This document shows, one piece after another, positions 46,286-57,619 of a stretch of DNA of 64,000 bases. Source of the DNA: Nemania diffusa (taxonomy: Eukaryota > Ascomycota > Sordariomycetes > Xylariales > Xylariaceae). A program made the translations under genes and the position numbers. How positions within the stretch are numbered: position 1 is the first letter of the stretch; each line of letters starts with the position of its first letter. The notes under the pieces were generated by a model. It was not told where the DNA came from, did not search any database, and saw only the letters and a list, made by a program, of their open reading frames with translations. The stretch covers positions 2,209,501 to 2,273,500 of the forward strand of contig JBBPUQ010000007.1 of assembly GCA_038501195.1 (NCBI GenBank). The letters run 5' to 3'.

Positions 46286-48155
46286 TCACATATTTCCAGG
46301 CGCATTCAACGTAATCCCACCATCGATAATGCTCATGGTGCCCCATACGTAGTCATTGGTGGCGAGTGTAAGAATAACCTACCCTATGTCAGTCTCTAGA
46401 AACACGAACGCATTTTTTCTCTAATATCTCTACCGTCTGTGACTTTTTTGAATATCAGAGAAGAAATAATAGAGATGTAGAAAGAAGAGAGGCTCACACT
46501 AGCGAGGTCACGGGCAGTCCCCATCCTTTTGACAGTCTTGACGCCCGCTATCTCTAGAAAAGCGCGAAATCCGTCTACATCGTAGGTACTTTCATTCTCG
46601 TCGCCCGACGAGCCGGTTGTCATTTCAGACGGAAAGTAGCCTATGACAGACGCACAGTTATAGCGCATGCATCAGTGTTTGATCTAATAGATGAGATGGT
46701 AGGTAAATGGAGAGGACAATCAGGGAGCGATCCAATACGAGATCCCAGGGAAACGTAGGAAACATACCTAGCGCAATTCCATTCACTCGGACACTGATTT
46801 TCTCGTGGCCGAGGTCGAACGCCATCTGACGGGTAAGATGGAGTGCAGCAGCCTTGCTCGCCTATTGCCCTCGTTATTTTCTCGTATATTCGGATATAAA
46901 ATCGGCGTTAGATAAAAGGGAGAGAGTTACACTGTACGAGAACTGCTGCCTCAGGGTCCTATACTCGTGTCAATTAATCACATCTCGTGTGGACTTTCCC
47001 TGAATTATTGCCAGGCAAAACACTAACACGCGTAATATTCCACTTATAGAAACATTATTAATTACGCTACCAACCTGCTGGGCTGGGCTGCTCGTCGCCT
47101 TCGCTAGTAGCGGCAGGAATGCCCCTGTCACAAAGTACGGAGACATTGTGTTGGTGAGGTATGCTAAACAGGGTTAGTCGAATAATCTTCTTCTACATGA
47201 TATTGGTCCGAATTTATCTACCTATAGCCAGAAACGCAATGGCTATACGAGAGCGTGAAGACGGATACGCGAAGTAATAAGGGGTGAAAGATGGGAGAGG
47301 GTAGGATCAGTGTGAAAAAAAGAAGGGATAATAGTAAATGATGATAAAGCAGTAGACATACATTGCTGCCAATTATCCTGGATCTCTTCGGCGAACATGG
47401 CTGCGCCAAAGGCTTCGGGTCCATCGGCTGGAACCGCGTCAGGGCGACCCCTCCAGACCCCAGCATTATTCACAAGACTGTCCAAGATGAAGATACGTTA
47501 GCACGTTGTAACACCAGCATTGAATACAACAATAATTCATACCAAACAATTGCGCTCTACGCTACGTACTAGTATTCAATGTAGGGATGGCACTAGAAAG
47601 GGGCAACAGCCGGATGGACTCACATATTGAGGTAGCCTTCTTCAGCTTCGATCTTGTCAACAGCATTCTTTATGCTTTCTTTATCCGTGACATCCATCGC
47701 TAATGGGATAATCTCGCCGCCGCTCTCGCCTAGCCTATCCCGGGTGCCGTGGATACGTGCGCTTGTTTCGAGCACATCGACACGTCGACCCGTGATATAG
47801 ACCGTAGCGCTGTTGGCGGCTAGAGTCTGCGCGATCACTATATATAAATTGTCAGATAACTTAGCACTACTAGATGGCTATTTGTAAACTCTGTGTGGGA
47901 GGTATTGATGAGGCGTTGTGGGAAAGAGGGCGATTTCAGGGGTAAAACATACTCAAACCCACACCTGTACCCCCGCCGGTGACTGTGAAAGAATAGAATA
48001 ATTAGCGGCGATCAACGATGAGATGATATAATAGTCAGAACTTTAGAAAAGAAGGCAACGATGTGAGAGAGGGAATAGCTGGAAAGCGAACCAACGGCCA
48101 CCCAGCCTTTTAGATTGAATAGCGCAGCAGCGGATAGGGGGTGTAGAGTAGCCAT
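46286..48155 (-). CDS. Short-chain dehydrogenase/reductase, nine exons
   Basis: NAD(P)(H)-dependent oxidoreductase, Rossmann fold. Exons 48092-48155, 47953-47982, 47624-47837, 47362-47477, 47028-47163, 46931-46949, 46768-46861, 46498-46640 and 46286-46378 give 302 aa with every junction in phase. Cofactor motif TGGGTGVG (~25-32), then ATVYITGRR. The active site has NNAG (~106-109), a serine in VSISG (~180-182), and Y192-x3-K196 in SYSASKAA. The C-terminus is the usual ATNDYVWGTMSIIDGG. Exons 2 and 6 are only 30 and 19 nt; exon 6 carries part of the active-site tyrosine segment. Intron 1 has the uncommon donor GTTCGC. The many introns hide this gene from frame-based searching, yet no frame damage is required. 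Substrate unknown; no biosynthetic neighbours. Confidence 0.9.
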
Positions 48156-48865
48156 AACGATGGAGCCAGCTGGATGGAGAGTGGAAGGCTAGTGATAGCG
48201 AAGATAGGGCTTCACGAGTACTGTCGTGGCTAGGAACGGCAAGAGAAGGCGGCAGAATCAAGAGAGAGGAGAAAAGGGGTAAAAGAAGAAGAAGAAGCAG
48301 TAAGGGTAGCAGAGCGACTCTTATATATTCCGGGATATCTCAGCAGCTCATTCTTCGGCCAATCGTATCACTTATTCTAGCGGAGTGCTTACACATTCAG
48401 GAGAAGAGAAGGGGAAGGAGACATATAGTAGATCCTCCTGGGGAACGGAAGAGCGTCACTTACACAGGGTACCTGGCCGCTTTGCGTGTGCCCGCCAAGC
48501 TTGTCGCGAAAGTGGATCGAGCATTTGTCCAATCAGCATAGCCTGGCCTGTAGCCCATAAGTTATTGTTATTTCAAGTACAAGAGATCACAAAGATAGAT
48601 AGTTGACGCTAGAAATGGATAGTTTTATTCATGTTAAGCGTTACTCTACACGCTCCCCTAAATCATTAAATCAAGGCAGGTATGTCTTTACTAACTAATA
48701 CATCTTCCTCCCTGCCTTCGCTCAAGGGAAGCAAGGGTGTCATGGTAAGAATGATCTAGATCAGGACCCGCGGAACTCCAGTGCCTGGACGTATTAGTCC
48801 AGGGACCCATCGCTACTCTGTTCTCGTATACAGTTCGTTGCGCCGACTTAACAGTCTTACATAAA
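48156..48865. other. Intergenic
   Basis: Upstream of the dehydrogenase and 3' flank of HPC2. Nothing else supported. Confidence 0.45.
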
Positions 48866-50871
48866 TTACAGACCAGCAAATTTCGGACTGCTAGGCTGCA
48901 GCATATTATAAGACGACGACGCATTGGAGGATTTTAATAGGCTAGCGTTAGCTTCACGCTCAGCCTTTTCGCGGTCCATTTGTGCTCTATCGGCCTTTGT
49001 CATGCGGGGCTTTCGCGTTATACCACCTCGCGATCCGGGGCCACCACCACCACGGCCTCGCCCAGTGCCAGTAGCAGCGCCTCTGCTGCCGCCACGCCCG
49101 CCACGAGAGCCACGGCCTCGTTTAGGAAGCCCGTCACCACTATGATGGTTAGCATGACTCTATAATTACTCATTGTTTTAACATACCGTCCCGCTTCAGG
49201 TTTTTCGACCTCGCGTACAAGAGGTCCGGAGTATACGAAGAAACCGTCACGACTAGCTGCGGCCTGCTCCTCCCACAGAAGTTCCGAGTCATCAACAAAT
49301 TCGTCATCTCTATCGTATTCGTCTTCTTTAAAGTGCCTCTTCTTCTTGGCTGGCTTGCCATCAGCAGGCTTGTCTGGCCCGCTTGTGCCGCCCATCTCAA
49401 TATTTGAGTCTTCGTTATCTGACTCATCAACAGACATCTCATCGCCTTCTCGGCTGGAGTCATTCTGCGCTAGCGCTGCCGAGGCAGCCGCAATACGCGC
49501 CTTGCGTGCCTTATGCTCTGCCTGTCGGGGATGGAGAGCATCCCAGCCATATTGTTCTTCGGCCATTCGCATAAAATTGACGTACTTGTTCGTTTCCCCG
49601 TTTAGGGGAATGTTGAGGATGATAGATGGTACGACAAGCTCGGAACCGGGTTCTGCCCTACCAAAATCGAGGATGGATCGTCCTGGGAGAGGCTGCTCCA
49701 GTGTCTCTTTGGCGGGGTGAATACGAGGCGAAGAGGATGTTGCGCTGTAGTTCTTGGAGGCCGCCCGTTTGGCACCCGCAGCACCAATAGTGGTGATGGA
49801 TGTTGGACGAATCTCAATCTTGGAGGCAGCTAAAGTTGATAAAGGCGCGGTGGGCTTCTTGGGCTCTGTTGTAGGTGGTTTGGGAGCGGGCGGAGGTGCA
49901 AAGTCCCTCCTAAAAGGATTTGGCGAGGCCGGTACAGAGCTAGAGTCGTGCGGCCGAGGTTGTGGTTGAGGCTGCGCAAGACTTTGTTGATGATTAGGCG
50001 CAAAAGAAGACTGAGATGGCACAGGCGAGATGACATTCTGCACCGGAGGGTCAACTAGGCTGGCGATTGAAGGGGATGCACTTGCACGGTTGATCGAGTT
50101 AGTATTAGTTGGACCTCGCGGGGATCCTATTGTATTAGGATAGCTGTGGGAGATCATCGTCTCCCTTATCGGATCGTAATTGGAAGATCGAATGGGATCA
50201 TAGGCAGTACCGCTAGCTCGAGGTGTCACGCTAGGCCGCGGCGGTGGCTGTGGTTGTTGTTGCGGTTGCGGTTGCGATTGTTGAGGGTGTTGCGGTGACT
50301 GATATGATTGTGGTGGTTCGGGATCAGCGTTGAGAATTCTAGACATAGACCCTGGCATAGATTCACGCTTTGGTTCTCTATGAAGAATCGGCTCTAGGCG
50401 GCCTATTGGAGTAGCCATCTCGGTGATTTTCGGCTGGCGCGATATTGAACCCCCTGTTCCGGGGCCAGCGGGCGAACTGGCCGCTCGCGAAGGAGTGTCA
50501 CCATTCTCGCCCTCAACAGCGCCAGCAGTCTTACGCCTTCGCTGCGTAGGAGGCGCATTGGGGTCCTTGGGTTTCCGAGTACGCTTTGGTTTTTCCCCTC
50601 CTTCCTCAAGATTGGTACTATTTCGCTTTAGTCTTGACCCGGGTTTAGGGCCAGGCTTTCGCCGAGGTAGACCATCCTTAGTGAGGAGTGGTTGGCCTGA
50701 TCCATCATATCTAATAGTTGTTGGATCAACAACAATCTCGTCAAGTTCTCCTCCATTCGGCTTCGGCCTCCCGAAGCCGGTGGGTGATGTTGGTGCTGAA
50801 AGCATAGAAGGCGGATCCGACAATTCCGGAGAGGAGCTATATCGCATATGACTTCCAGAGGCAGTGGCCAT
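48866..50871 (-). CDS. HPC2: Histone regulatory protein Hpc2 (HIR complex, ubinuclein family)
   Basis: Subunit of the HIR histone H3-H4 chaperone that deposits nucleosomes outside replication and represses histone genes. Exons 49187-50871 and 48866-49139 (47-nt intron, donor GTATGT) give 652 aa. The N-terminus has the fungal motif RRKPGPKPGSRLKRN and basic AT-hook-like KPKRTRKPKDPNAPP. A long disordered Pro/Gln/Ser middle follows. The Hpc2-related domain is at about 515-553 (HFKEDEYDRDDEF, VDDSELLWEEQAA, DGFFVYSGPLV). Exon 2 switches to an RGG-rich segment (RGRGSRGGRGGSRG) and ends with a conserved helix (TKADRAQMDREKAEREANA). Reading through the intron would give an unrelated Val/Ala-rich tail, so the splice matters. 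Flanked by a 3.3-kb intergenic region shared with divergent RBA50. Confidence 0.9.
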
Positions 50872-53800
50872 TTCTGCAAAGCTTTAATATATTGAAAAGA
50901 ATTAGTCAATAGCGGTTGATGTAGAGTTGAGAATGACTAATGTTGACCAGATCGAGCACAACTGATATCTTTGCCGGCGTTGCGTGTTAGAGGGTGGAAC
51001 TAGAGGTATTGATGGCGGCTCAACAATACAAATTAAAGTATTAAACAATAGACGGACTAGTCAAAGCCCTAATTTTAACACGAATATAAAGACTGAACAA
51101 ACAAACTTCGAATTCCTCGGGGAACAAGGCCGTAGTGAGTCGAAGTGTATGATAAAGCCAGCACAACTAACCGTTATGGTGATCCGGGGTTTAAGGTGTG
51201 GCTGAAAATACGTGCGGCTTGGGGGGTGCTGTCGTTGTCAAAGCCCCAGGAGCCTATTCGGCAAATGGGGTCGGTTTAGCGGGTGTCTTTGGTACCTGAC
51301 CACTAATGGTAGGTAATAATTGCAATAGGTTACTAGCAATTGATTGCAGCAGAGTAGCACGGGAAATAGATGCAGCTGGGTGGGGCTATTCTGGTACTTC
51401 CGACGCTGGCGGGCAAAGTGCTTGCCTGATTGGGTTATGCGCCAATAGCTTCCCTGGTTAGCTGACCTGCGGATTGTCGCACTGGCACGATACTGTGTAC
51501 AGATAGGCCAAAAAGTCGGCAGGTAGGTAACGTGACCTGCACTCTCCGGTCGGCGTGGACGGCGCGCGTTCGTGTGCTGCAACACTAGACTGACGGATCT
51601 GAATAACCTCAGGAGAATCGCAAACGCTCGCAGTCAATCCTCTACCTCGCCGCTCTGCACGTCGATAAAATGGTGCAGCCGGACACTGGAGATGCTGCAA
51701 GGTGTTGGATCTGATGCAGAAAATTCGGATGCACAAAATGCATTCAGAAAATCAATGGAAAGGGGCGGCGCAACAATGGTTCTTGATGGATTTGTTGCTA
51801 AAATGGCATTTTGGCGGTGTTGGTGGTGAGATAAAGTGGTTGGGAAAGAGAAGAAAAGAGTGTTTTGCAGAGGATGACGGGAGAGATGGGGATGGCTACG
51901 TTTTTTGAGAATTGGGAATTGGCAATTATTAGTTCTCCAACGAAAAACGGGGCTGACTAGAAACATGAGTTGTTCTGAGAATCGGACAGAGTTGCGAGGG
52001 AAATTTTAATTGTCTAGGAAAAACCCGAATTAGAGATCGGGACTAAGCTGGGGGGGCCTATGCTGCTGCTGTTGGGAGACGCGAGAACTACGAGCTAGGG
52101 GAACAAGAACCAAGCCTAGACGGGCAGATGGGAGCTGGCCGGCACGAGAATGAGAACGAGAGAGGGGCGTGCATAGCAAATGGGTAAGTAGCCTGGAGGG
52201 ATATGGGGGATAGACTCTAGAGGATGCCCGTGAAGGAATTATTACATAGGCAGGTCTGGGCATCTATAGCAAAAGGCTAGCAGCCGTATAGAGAGGGAAT
52301 AATAATAAGGGCCTATGTTCGATGATCGGTTGACAGGCATCAGATGGCGAAGGAGACGTCCAATCAGCCGACGAGGGGTGGCAGCAGAGAGATAGGATGA
52401 AGAGCGGTGGTGTGCAGCTACCGATCAAGGCCGTAATTAGTGGTGGTAGGGGGTCGCAATGCACTATAAACTACCTAGGACTTCAGTAATCATGACGAAG
52501 TGACCATGCAAACCAAGGCCATAAGAGGGAATTTTCGGAATAGAAGGGATGTATACTGTAAAGCTACCCTATGGTCAGAATTCTTCGAAAGAAGGAATGG
52601 GTAAGCTTCCAATAATGGATCTGCTTAGCTGCAAGTATAGGGGCGTGGTCCGTGGGTCCGACTACCACCCTAACTGAGTCCCATGTTGTACATGGTACTA
52701 CCTACCGTACTACTTACAGTACATATATAATCTACCAGACAGGTATATACCGCCCACCCTGTTTCGAAAGCCCACTTAAACAGGGGCTAATGAACCCATA
52801 CGTAAGGCACTTGTACATGTAAAATACCGGATATCTTTTAAGTTTCAACTAAGGTACGTGAGCTGGAATTTGTCGGTTCAGACAATCTTAACTAAAGTTA
52901 GGTATAAGCTAAATGTGTATTAACACAAGCAGATAGGTTTCTAAAATGGCAGCTCACTGCAGAACGAACTGCTAAGTGGCTGTACATTTATTTGGCCCGA
53001 CAAACGCAATCGGTGGCCAGTCGGCGTGGGGAAAAGAAAGGTCAGGCCGATTGTTGGTTTTGCATACATGCATCTTGGCGGCTTGGCAAAGCCCGTCTTG
53101 AGCCTCTCCAGGAAAGGAAATGCGTTAGCGTCACAGGCAGGGGTCCCATTCGGTACGTATCTTCAGCCTAGATAACCTTGGATGTTTTAGACCGGCCCCA
53201 CATGTTCCAGCCGTAGATTTTGACGCGAGATAGCCGCGCATATGACAGGGATCTGCGCTAAATCTAAAAAGAGACTTATGTAGGTACCTGCATAAATAGT
53301 TAATAGGTCTGCTGCTACTAGATACCTAATTCTTTGACACAGTTTGACTGCCTATTTAAAACAACTATACCTTGTGAAAGACTTGATGTTGCATTTTATG
53401 TAAACCTTAGTTAACCTGTCAAACCTATTTGCTTTCTTATTAAGTTCACTAGCATCAGATAGTAGTTGTTGCCTATGAACCTAAGGTCACGTGAGGTGCA
53501 TAAAACTGTACTAGAGATTTGGTACACGAGGGCCTATTATGATAAATGCCAATAACGAAGAGACGAGAGATGATCGGTACTGCCAATGAGTCAGCAGTCT
53601 TGGATTCATGGGACTTGAACAGCTATGACAATATTTTATGACATATTTAATGTATCAAAATAGTGGAAATTGAAACATCATGGTAGCCAATCGGTTAATG
53701 TTTGAAGTCGAGCTGGCTCCCCGACATTCCTTCCTGGTGTAGCCAATAGATGAATTGATGGGGTTTGCATGCGAGACATCAGGTACTCCGCGGCCTTTCA

Positions 53801-54159
53801 ATTGGGCCATTAAGCGATGATGGCGCTTGTAGAAATACTGTGAGTGGAGAACGATCGATTCTACTTTTGGCTATATCCTAAATTAGCATAGTGCATAACT
53901 TCCCGCACAGTGCAGCAGAAACTAGTGTGCAATACTACTATACTCACCTACCTCAATATTGCCCAGCCACAATTGAGGGGTCTGGTGGCTAACCCCAGTT
54001 GCATCCGACTTAAACCTATACATGTATATTTCTTGATTGAATTAGTCAGGCCTACAAGCTCCCCAATCACTTTTATTTGAAGTTCCTTCGACAACTAGCA
54101 GAGGCCAAAAGTACCAAACGTCTGAACCCTCGTAGGTTTATCTACTCTCACAGTCTATC
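50872..54159. other. Long divergent intergenic region, HPC2 / RBA50
   Basis: 3.3 kb without a supported gene, the longest non-repetitive gene-free stretch here. Several frames of 60-115 codons lack composition or motifs of real proteins. It contains scattered TACCTAC/GTAGGTA words (near 52690 and 53280). Long 5' leaders or a non-coding RNA are possible but not shown. Confidence 0.45.
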
Positions 54160-55545
54160 ATGGCTTCATCACTATTTATTCTTGACGTCAAGGAGAAAGA
54201 AACGACCGAGGCAAAGGCGCCATCCTACCCCCAGATCAAATCGGGCACATCCGGATTTCCTGAGCATAAGAAGCGCAACAAAGTCTCAGCTTTCAAACAG
54301 AAGCGGCAAGGTATACCGCTAGATGATAAGACATCTAAAGTATTCTTATCATCAAGCGATCAACCGCTTAATTCTTCAAATCATGACCCAAGAACCGTGT
54401 CTTCAGGCCAAAGTTTCAAGGCGAACGAAAAAAGCAATATAGATCACGAGAACAGTCAGAGACTCGCATCGATGTCGCCACAAGAAATCGAACAAGCGCG
54501 ACAAGAACTATTCAATGGCCTTGACCCGTCTATACTCGAAATGCTCCTAAAGCGCGCAAACTTAGATGAGGGTGCCGGTACTTCATCCTTTGACCAACCG
54601 CAACTACAACCATCACCTAAAGCTACGTCTTCCCAGACCGGGCAGGCAGACACTACTCCCGAGATACGGATAGAAGACACATCAATAAAACCAACCTCAA
54701 GTCCCCCCACAGACAAGGGTGCAATAGCGCAGAACACCACACGTGTAAACGACAATTCCAATAATAAACAACCCAAACCATATATATCCGAGGAAGCAGA
54801 CGAAGATGATTCCGTACCGAAGAATACCACCAACCCCGCGAACCACACTCACACCGACGACGACAGCGCACCCACCATACCGCCAAAAGAGCACATAATA
54901 GACGCGTCCGCCTCCGAGCTAGAGGGCGCCCACTGGCCGCGCGCGCCGCAGCCCGCAGACCTCGACCCCGCGGACCCCAACTTCCTCCAGAACCTGCACG
55001 AGAAGTACTTCCCCTCCCTGCCGGCGGACCCGTCGAAGCTCGCCTGGATGGCGCCGGTGCCGACGCCCCACTCGCCCGCCGACCGCGACAGCCCGTACTA
55101 CCCGGGCCAGGACTCCCTCCCCATCTCCGCGCTGCGCTTCGACTTCCGCGGCGCGCTGCTACCCCCGCGCATCTCGCGCGCCATGCCCACGAACAAGGGC
55201 CTGCACCACCACGGCGAGGCGCCCGAGGCCGCCGGGTACACAGTCCGCGAGCTGGCGCGGCTGGCGCGGAGCGCGGTGCCTGGACAGCGCTGCATCGCGT
55301 ACCAGACGCTCGGGCGCATCCTCTACCGGTTAGGCAAGGGGGAGTGGGGCGGAGTCAGACACGACGACATCAGCATAGGGATATGGCGGGAATTTGAAGA
55401 AGGGGCCGTGCTGCGCAGTCTGCACGAGGAGGTCGGCACCGAGGAGGGCGGCGGCCGCGGACACCGCAGCGCGAGGGCGTTCGCGACGGAGGCGATATGG
55501 TTACTGGAGAAGGGGGGGTGGAAAGACAAGCTGAAGAAGGCCTAA
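54160..55545 (+). CDS. RBA50: Rba50/RPAP1-like RNA polymerase II assembly factor
   Basis: Helps assemble RNA polymerase II with its subunits and import it into the nucleus. 461 aa, single exon. The RPAP1 N-terminal domain is at about 97-135 (LASMSPQEIEQARQELFNG, PSILEMLLKRA). The RPAP1 C-terminal domain is at about 322-392 (ALRFDFRGALLPP, GYTVRELARLARSAVPGQR, YQTLGRILYRLG). Between them is a disordered Ser/Thr/Asn/Asp-rich linker. The N-terminal KKRNKVSAFKQKRQG basic patch is conserved in fungal members. Base composition changes sharply near codon 250 (about 54905): the 3' part has strongly G/C third positions, the 5' part does not. The frame is intact across this point. Confidence 0.92.
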   Translation: MASSLFILDVKEKETTEAKAPSYPQIKSGTSGFPEHKKRNKVSAFKQKRQGIPLDDKTSKVFLSSSDQPLNSSNHDPRTVSSGQSFKANEKSNIDHENSQRLASMSPQEIEQARQELFNGLDPSILEMLLKRANLDEGAGTSSFDQPQLQPSPKATSSQTGQADTTPEIRIEDTSIKPTSSPPTDKGAIAQNTTRVNDNSNNKQPKPYISEEADEDDSVPKNTTNPANHTHTDDDSAPTIPPKEHIIDASASELEGAHWPRAPQPADLDPADPNFLQNLHEKYFPSLPADPSKLAWMAPVPTPHSPADRDSPYYPGQDSLPISALRFDFRGALLPPRISRAMPTNKGLHHHGEAPEAAGYTVRELARLARSAVPGQRCIAYQTLGRILYRLGKGEWGGVRHDDISIGIWREFEEGAVLRSLHEEVGTEEGGGRGHRSARAFATEAIWLLEKGGWKDKLKKA

Positions 55546-56324
55546 TTAAAATAGCACGGAACCATCTCAGAACCTACTTATGAAATAAAGTAGAAGAGAG
55601 AAAAAGGACGTTGGTATTCCATAATGTTTAGACTATTACAACACAACAACAAACAGACAACCCGGCCGAGCAGAAGACAGGTTGCTCTGACAAAAACAGT
55701 GACATGATGGTGAGAGTTGACGACGATACGGACCAGACCAGCTAGCCTAGCCCAGCCTAGTCAACCAAATCAAACCGCCTACCGACCGTGCTACATAGAT
55801 AGATCCCCTGCGCGCGTTCTCGATCCCTCCCTCAGTCATTTTTTTCGGTCCCCTTGCCTAAATCATGTGCCGCAGACAATTTCTCTAGACCGTGTAGTGG
55901 TGAGAGGGCGTAAGAATTCCTTTTCTCCTTTCTGTATCTTGCGTTTCTTTTTTTCCAGGTCGGGCATTCGTGTCCATCAAGTGAATCATGCCTATGAAAA
56001 TTCCATCTATCCATCCATCCATACGTTTACCAAGCAGGTCGTTTCGTTTGTCGATCATCACGGAGCCCTCTGCACATCTTGACCAGATGTGGTCAAATTC
56101 TCTTTCCCCTCTGCCCCCAGTCCACTCATTAATCGAAGTATTAGGAGGCTGCTGCGCTCTTGTTGGTACGGGCGACGAAGAAGGTCACTGCGATCATCAC
56201 AGTGGCCTCCCATGTTGATGGTGATGTTATAAAGCGAAAGTAGGTTCGGCGGGTGTTCGGTAGAAATGTGCCTCCCTTTTAGTCGTGAGAAGGGGGAGAC
56301 CGAGCGGTTTTGGTGAGTTGGGCC
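55546..56324. other. Intergenic
   Basis: 3' flanks of convergent RBA50 and VPS74. Nothing else supported. Confidence 0.45.
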
Positions 56325-57619
56325 TTAAAGCAGTGAATCGAGGCGGGTGAAGACACTCAGACATGCGGCAACAACCTCGAGCTGAAGCTCCTTATCCTTA
56401 GCGCCGTTGACCTCCTATTTAGGAATGGTGGCGTCAGCAAGTGCACGGCGAATAGAAGTGATAGGGAACTTACCTCGGCGATGACCTGGGGAATATTGGC
56501 GCCGATGCCGGTAGAGCTTGGTTTCCGGCCAAACGGCCACTGTGAGTATTCTGCGAGGAGCTCATCTGTCTGGGTGAAGGCCCTTTCGCGGGCTTCGTGG
56601 CCTAGGGTGGTCAAGGCGTTCTCCAGCACGTTGGCGGCATAAGCAGCGCAGATCATGGAGATCGTACGAACGTATCGGAACTCGAGATTCTCGGGGAGGA
56701 ACTGAGAACCGGGCAAGACGACAGTGCGTTGAGTGAGGACGTTTCTAACGCGCCGCCGAATCTCGTCTTTGGCACCACCGTCGGCTACAGGATGCGTGGC
56801 CATGTCGAATAGGAGGAAGTTGCGCTTCTCGGTTCGCAAGATGCCTTTGTCGACTAGTCCTTTGCAGAGGCGTTCCCGAACCTGTTTCAATTGATAGCCG
56901 ATCTTCATGAGGTTCCAAGTCTCGCCTATCACAGGGAAGAGTGTTAGCTAGAACATTTGAACATCCTTCGTCGAGGGCGCAGATCACGAACATACCACTC
57001 ATTAGATCAATCCATGTGCCTACGCTCATCTTCTCGCTCTGCTTCATCATCTTCAGTGCCTCGTCCAACAGCACCTCGCCTGTGAGCGTATCATCGATGA
57101 CCTCGATTATCCGATCAGCAAGAGGGAACCGCCGCCGAGACGGATCCTTTTGCATGCTGATACGACCCCGGAAAGCGAGCTCTATGACGATGCAGCCTCG
57201 CAAGGCATAGCTAATGTTGTCGTTCCAGAAAGACAGATATCCCTATCATCACGACCATCAGTGTCGGGCTTTCTAGGCAGCGTCGAGCGTATCGAGAGTA
57301 TTGCGGTGTCGTCGGCAGCCCCTGGTTTTGTTCGGAGAGCGCATGCTTGCTTGCTTACCTGCTTGTCTTTGAGTCCCAGCAGCACCACCTCGTCCATCAG
57401 CGTGAGCTTGGGCTGCTTGCTTCTCTCGGCGCTCTCGCTGATGTCGCGTGGGTCGAACGCTATCTTATGGCCGTTCTCGCTGTTCTCGTAGCTGGTCTCG
57501 GGGCCGCTGCCGTCGCGCACGCCGGCTGAGGAATGCGAGCGACTGACGCCGTTGCTGGACTCGGCGTCGTTGGTGCCGCCGCCTCCACCGCCACGGCGTC
57601 TCGTCAATCCTGACGACAT
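56325..57619 (-). CDS. VPS74: Golgi PI4P-binding protein Vps74 (GOLPH3/GPP34 family)
   Basis: Peripheral Golgi protein that binds PI4P and COPI and retains glycosyltransferases in the Golgi. Exons 57359-57619, 56996-57242, 56474-56925 and 56325-56414 give 349 aa. The disordered N-terminus contains the basic coatomer-binding cluster (LTRRRGG). The PI4P pocket is in [16 protein letters not shown] (the conserved Trp and Arg are both present). Further family blocks are [37 protein letters not shown], the oligomerisation hairpin [12 protein letters not shown] and the C-terminal [24 protein letters not shown] region. The acceptor of the last intron could be placed three bases later, which would drop one Glu. 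Complete and typical. Confidence 0.94.

Noticed and set aside
46286..48155. SDR locus as a pseudogene because no long frame exists
   Set aside because: Nine exons join in phase with good splice sites and give a full-length protein with all catalytic residues.
51634..51966. 110-codon minus-strand frame upstream of HPC2
   Set aside because: No domain or signal peptide, and a low-quality composition. Kept only as part of the intergenic description.
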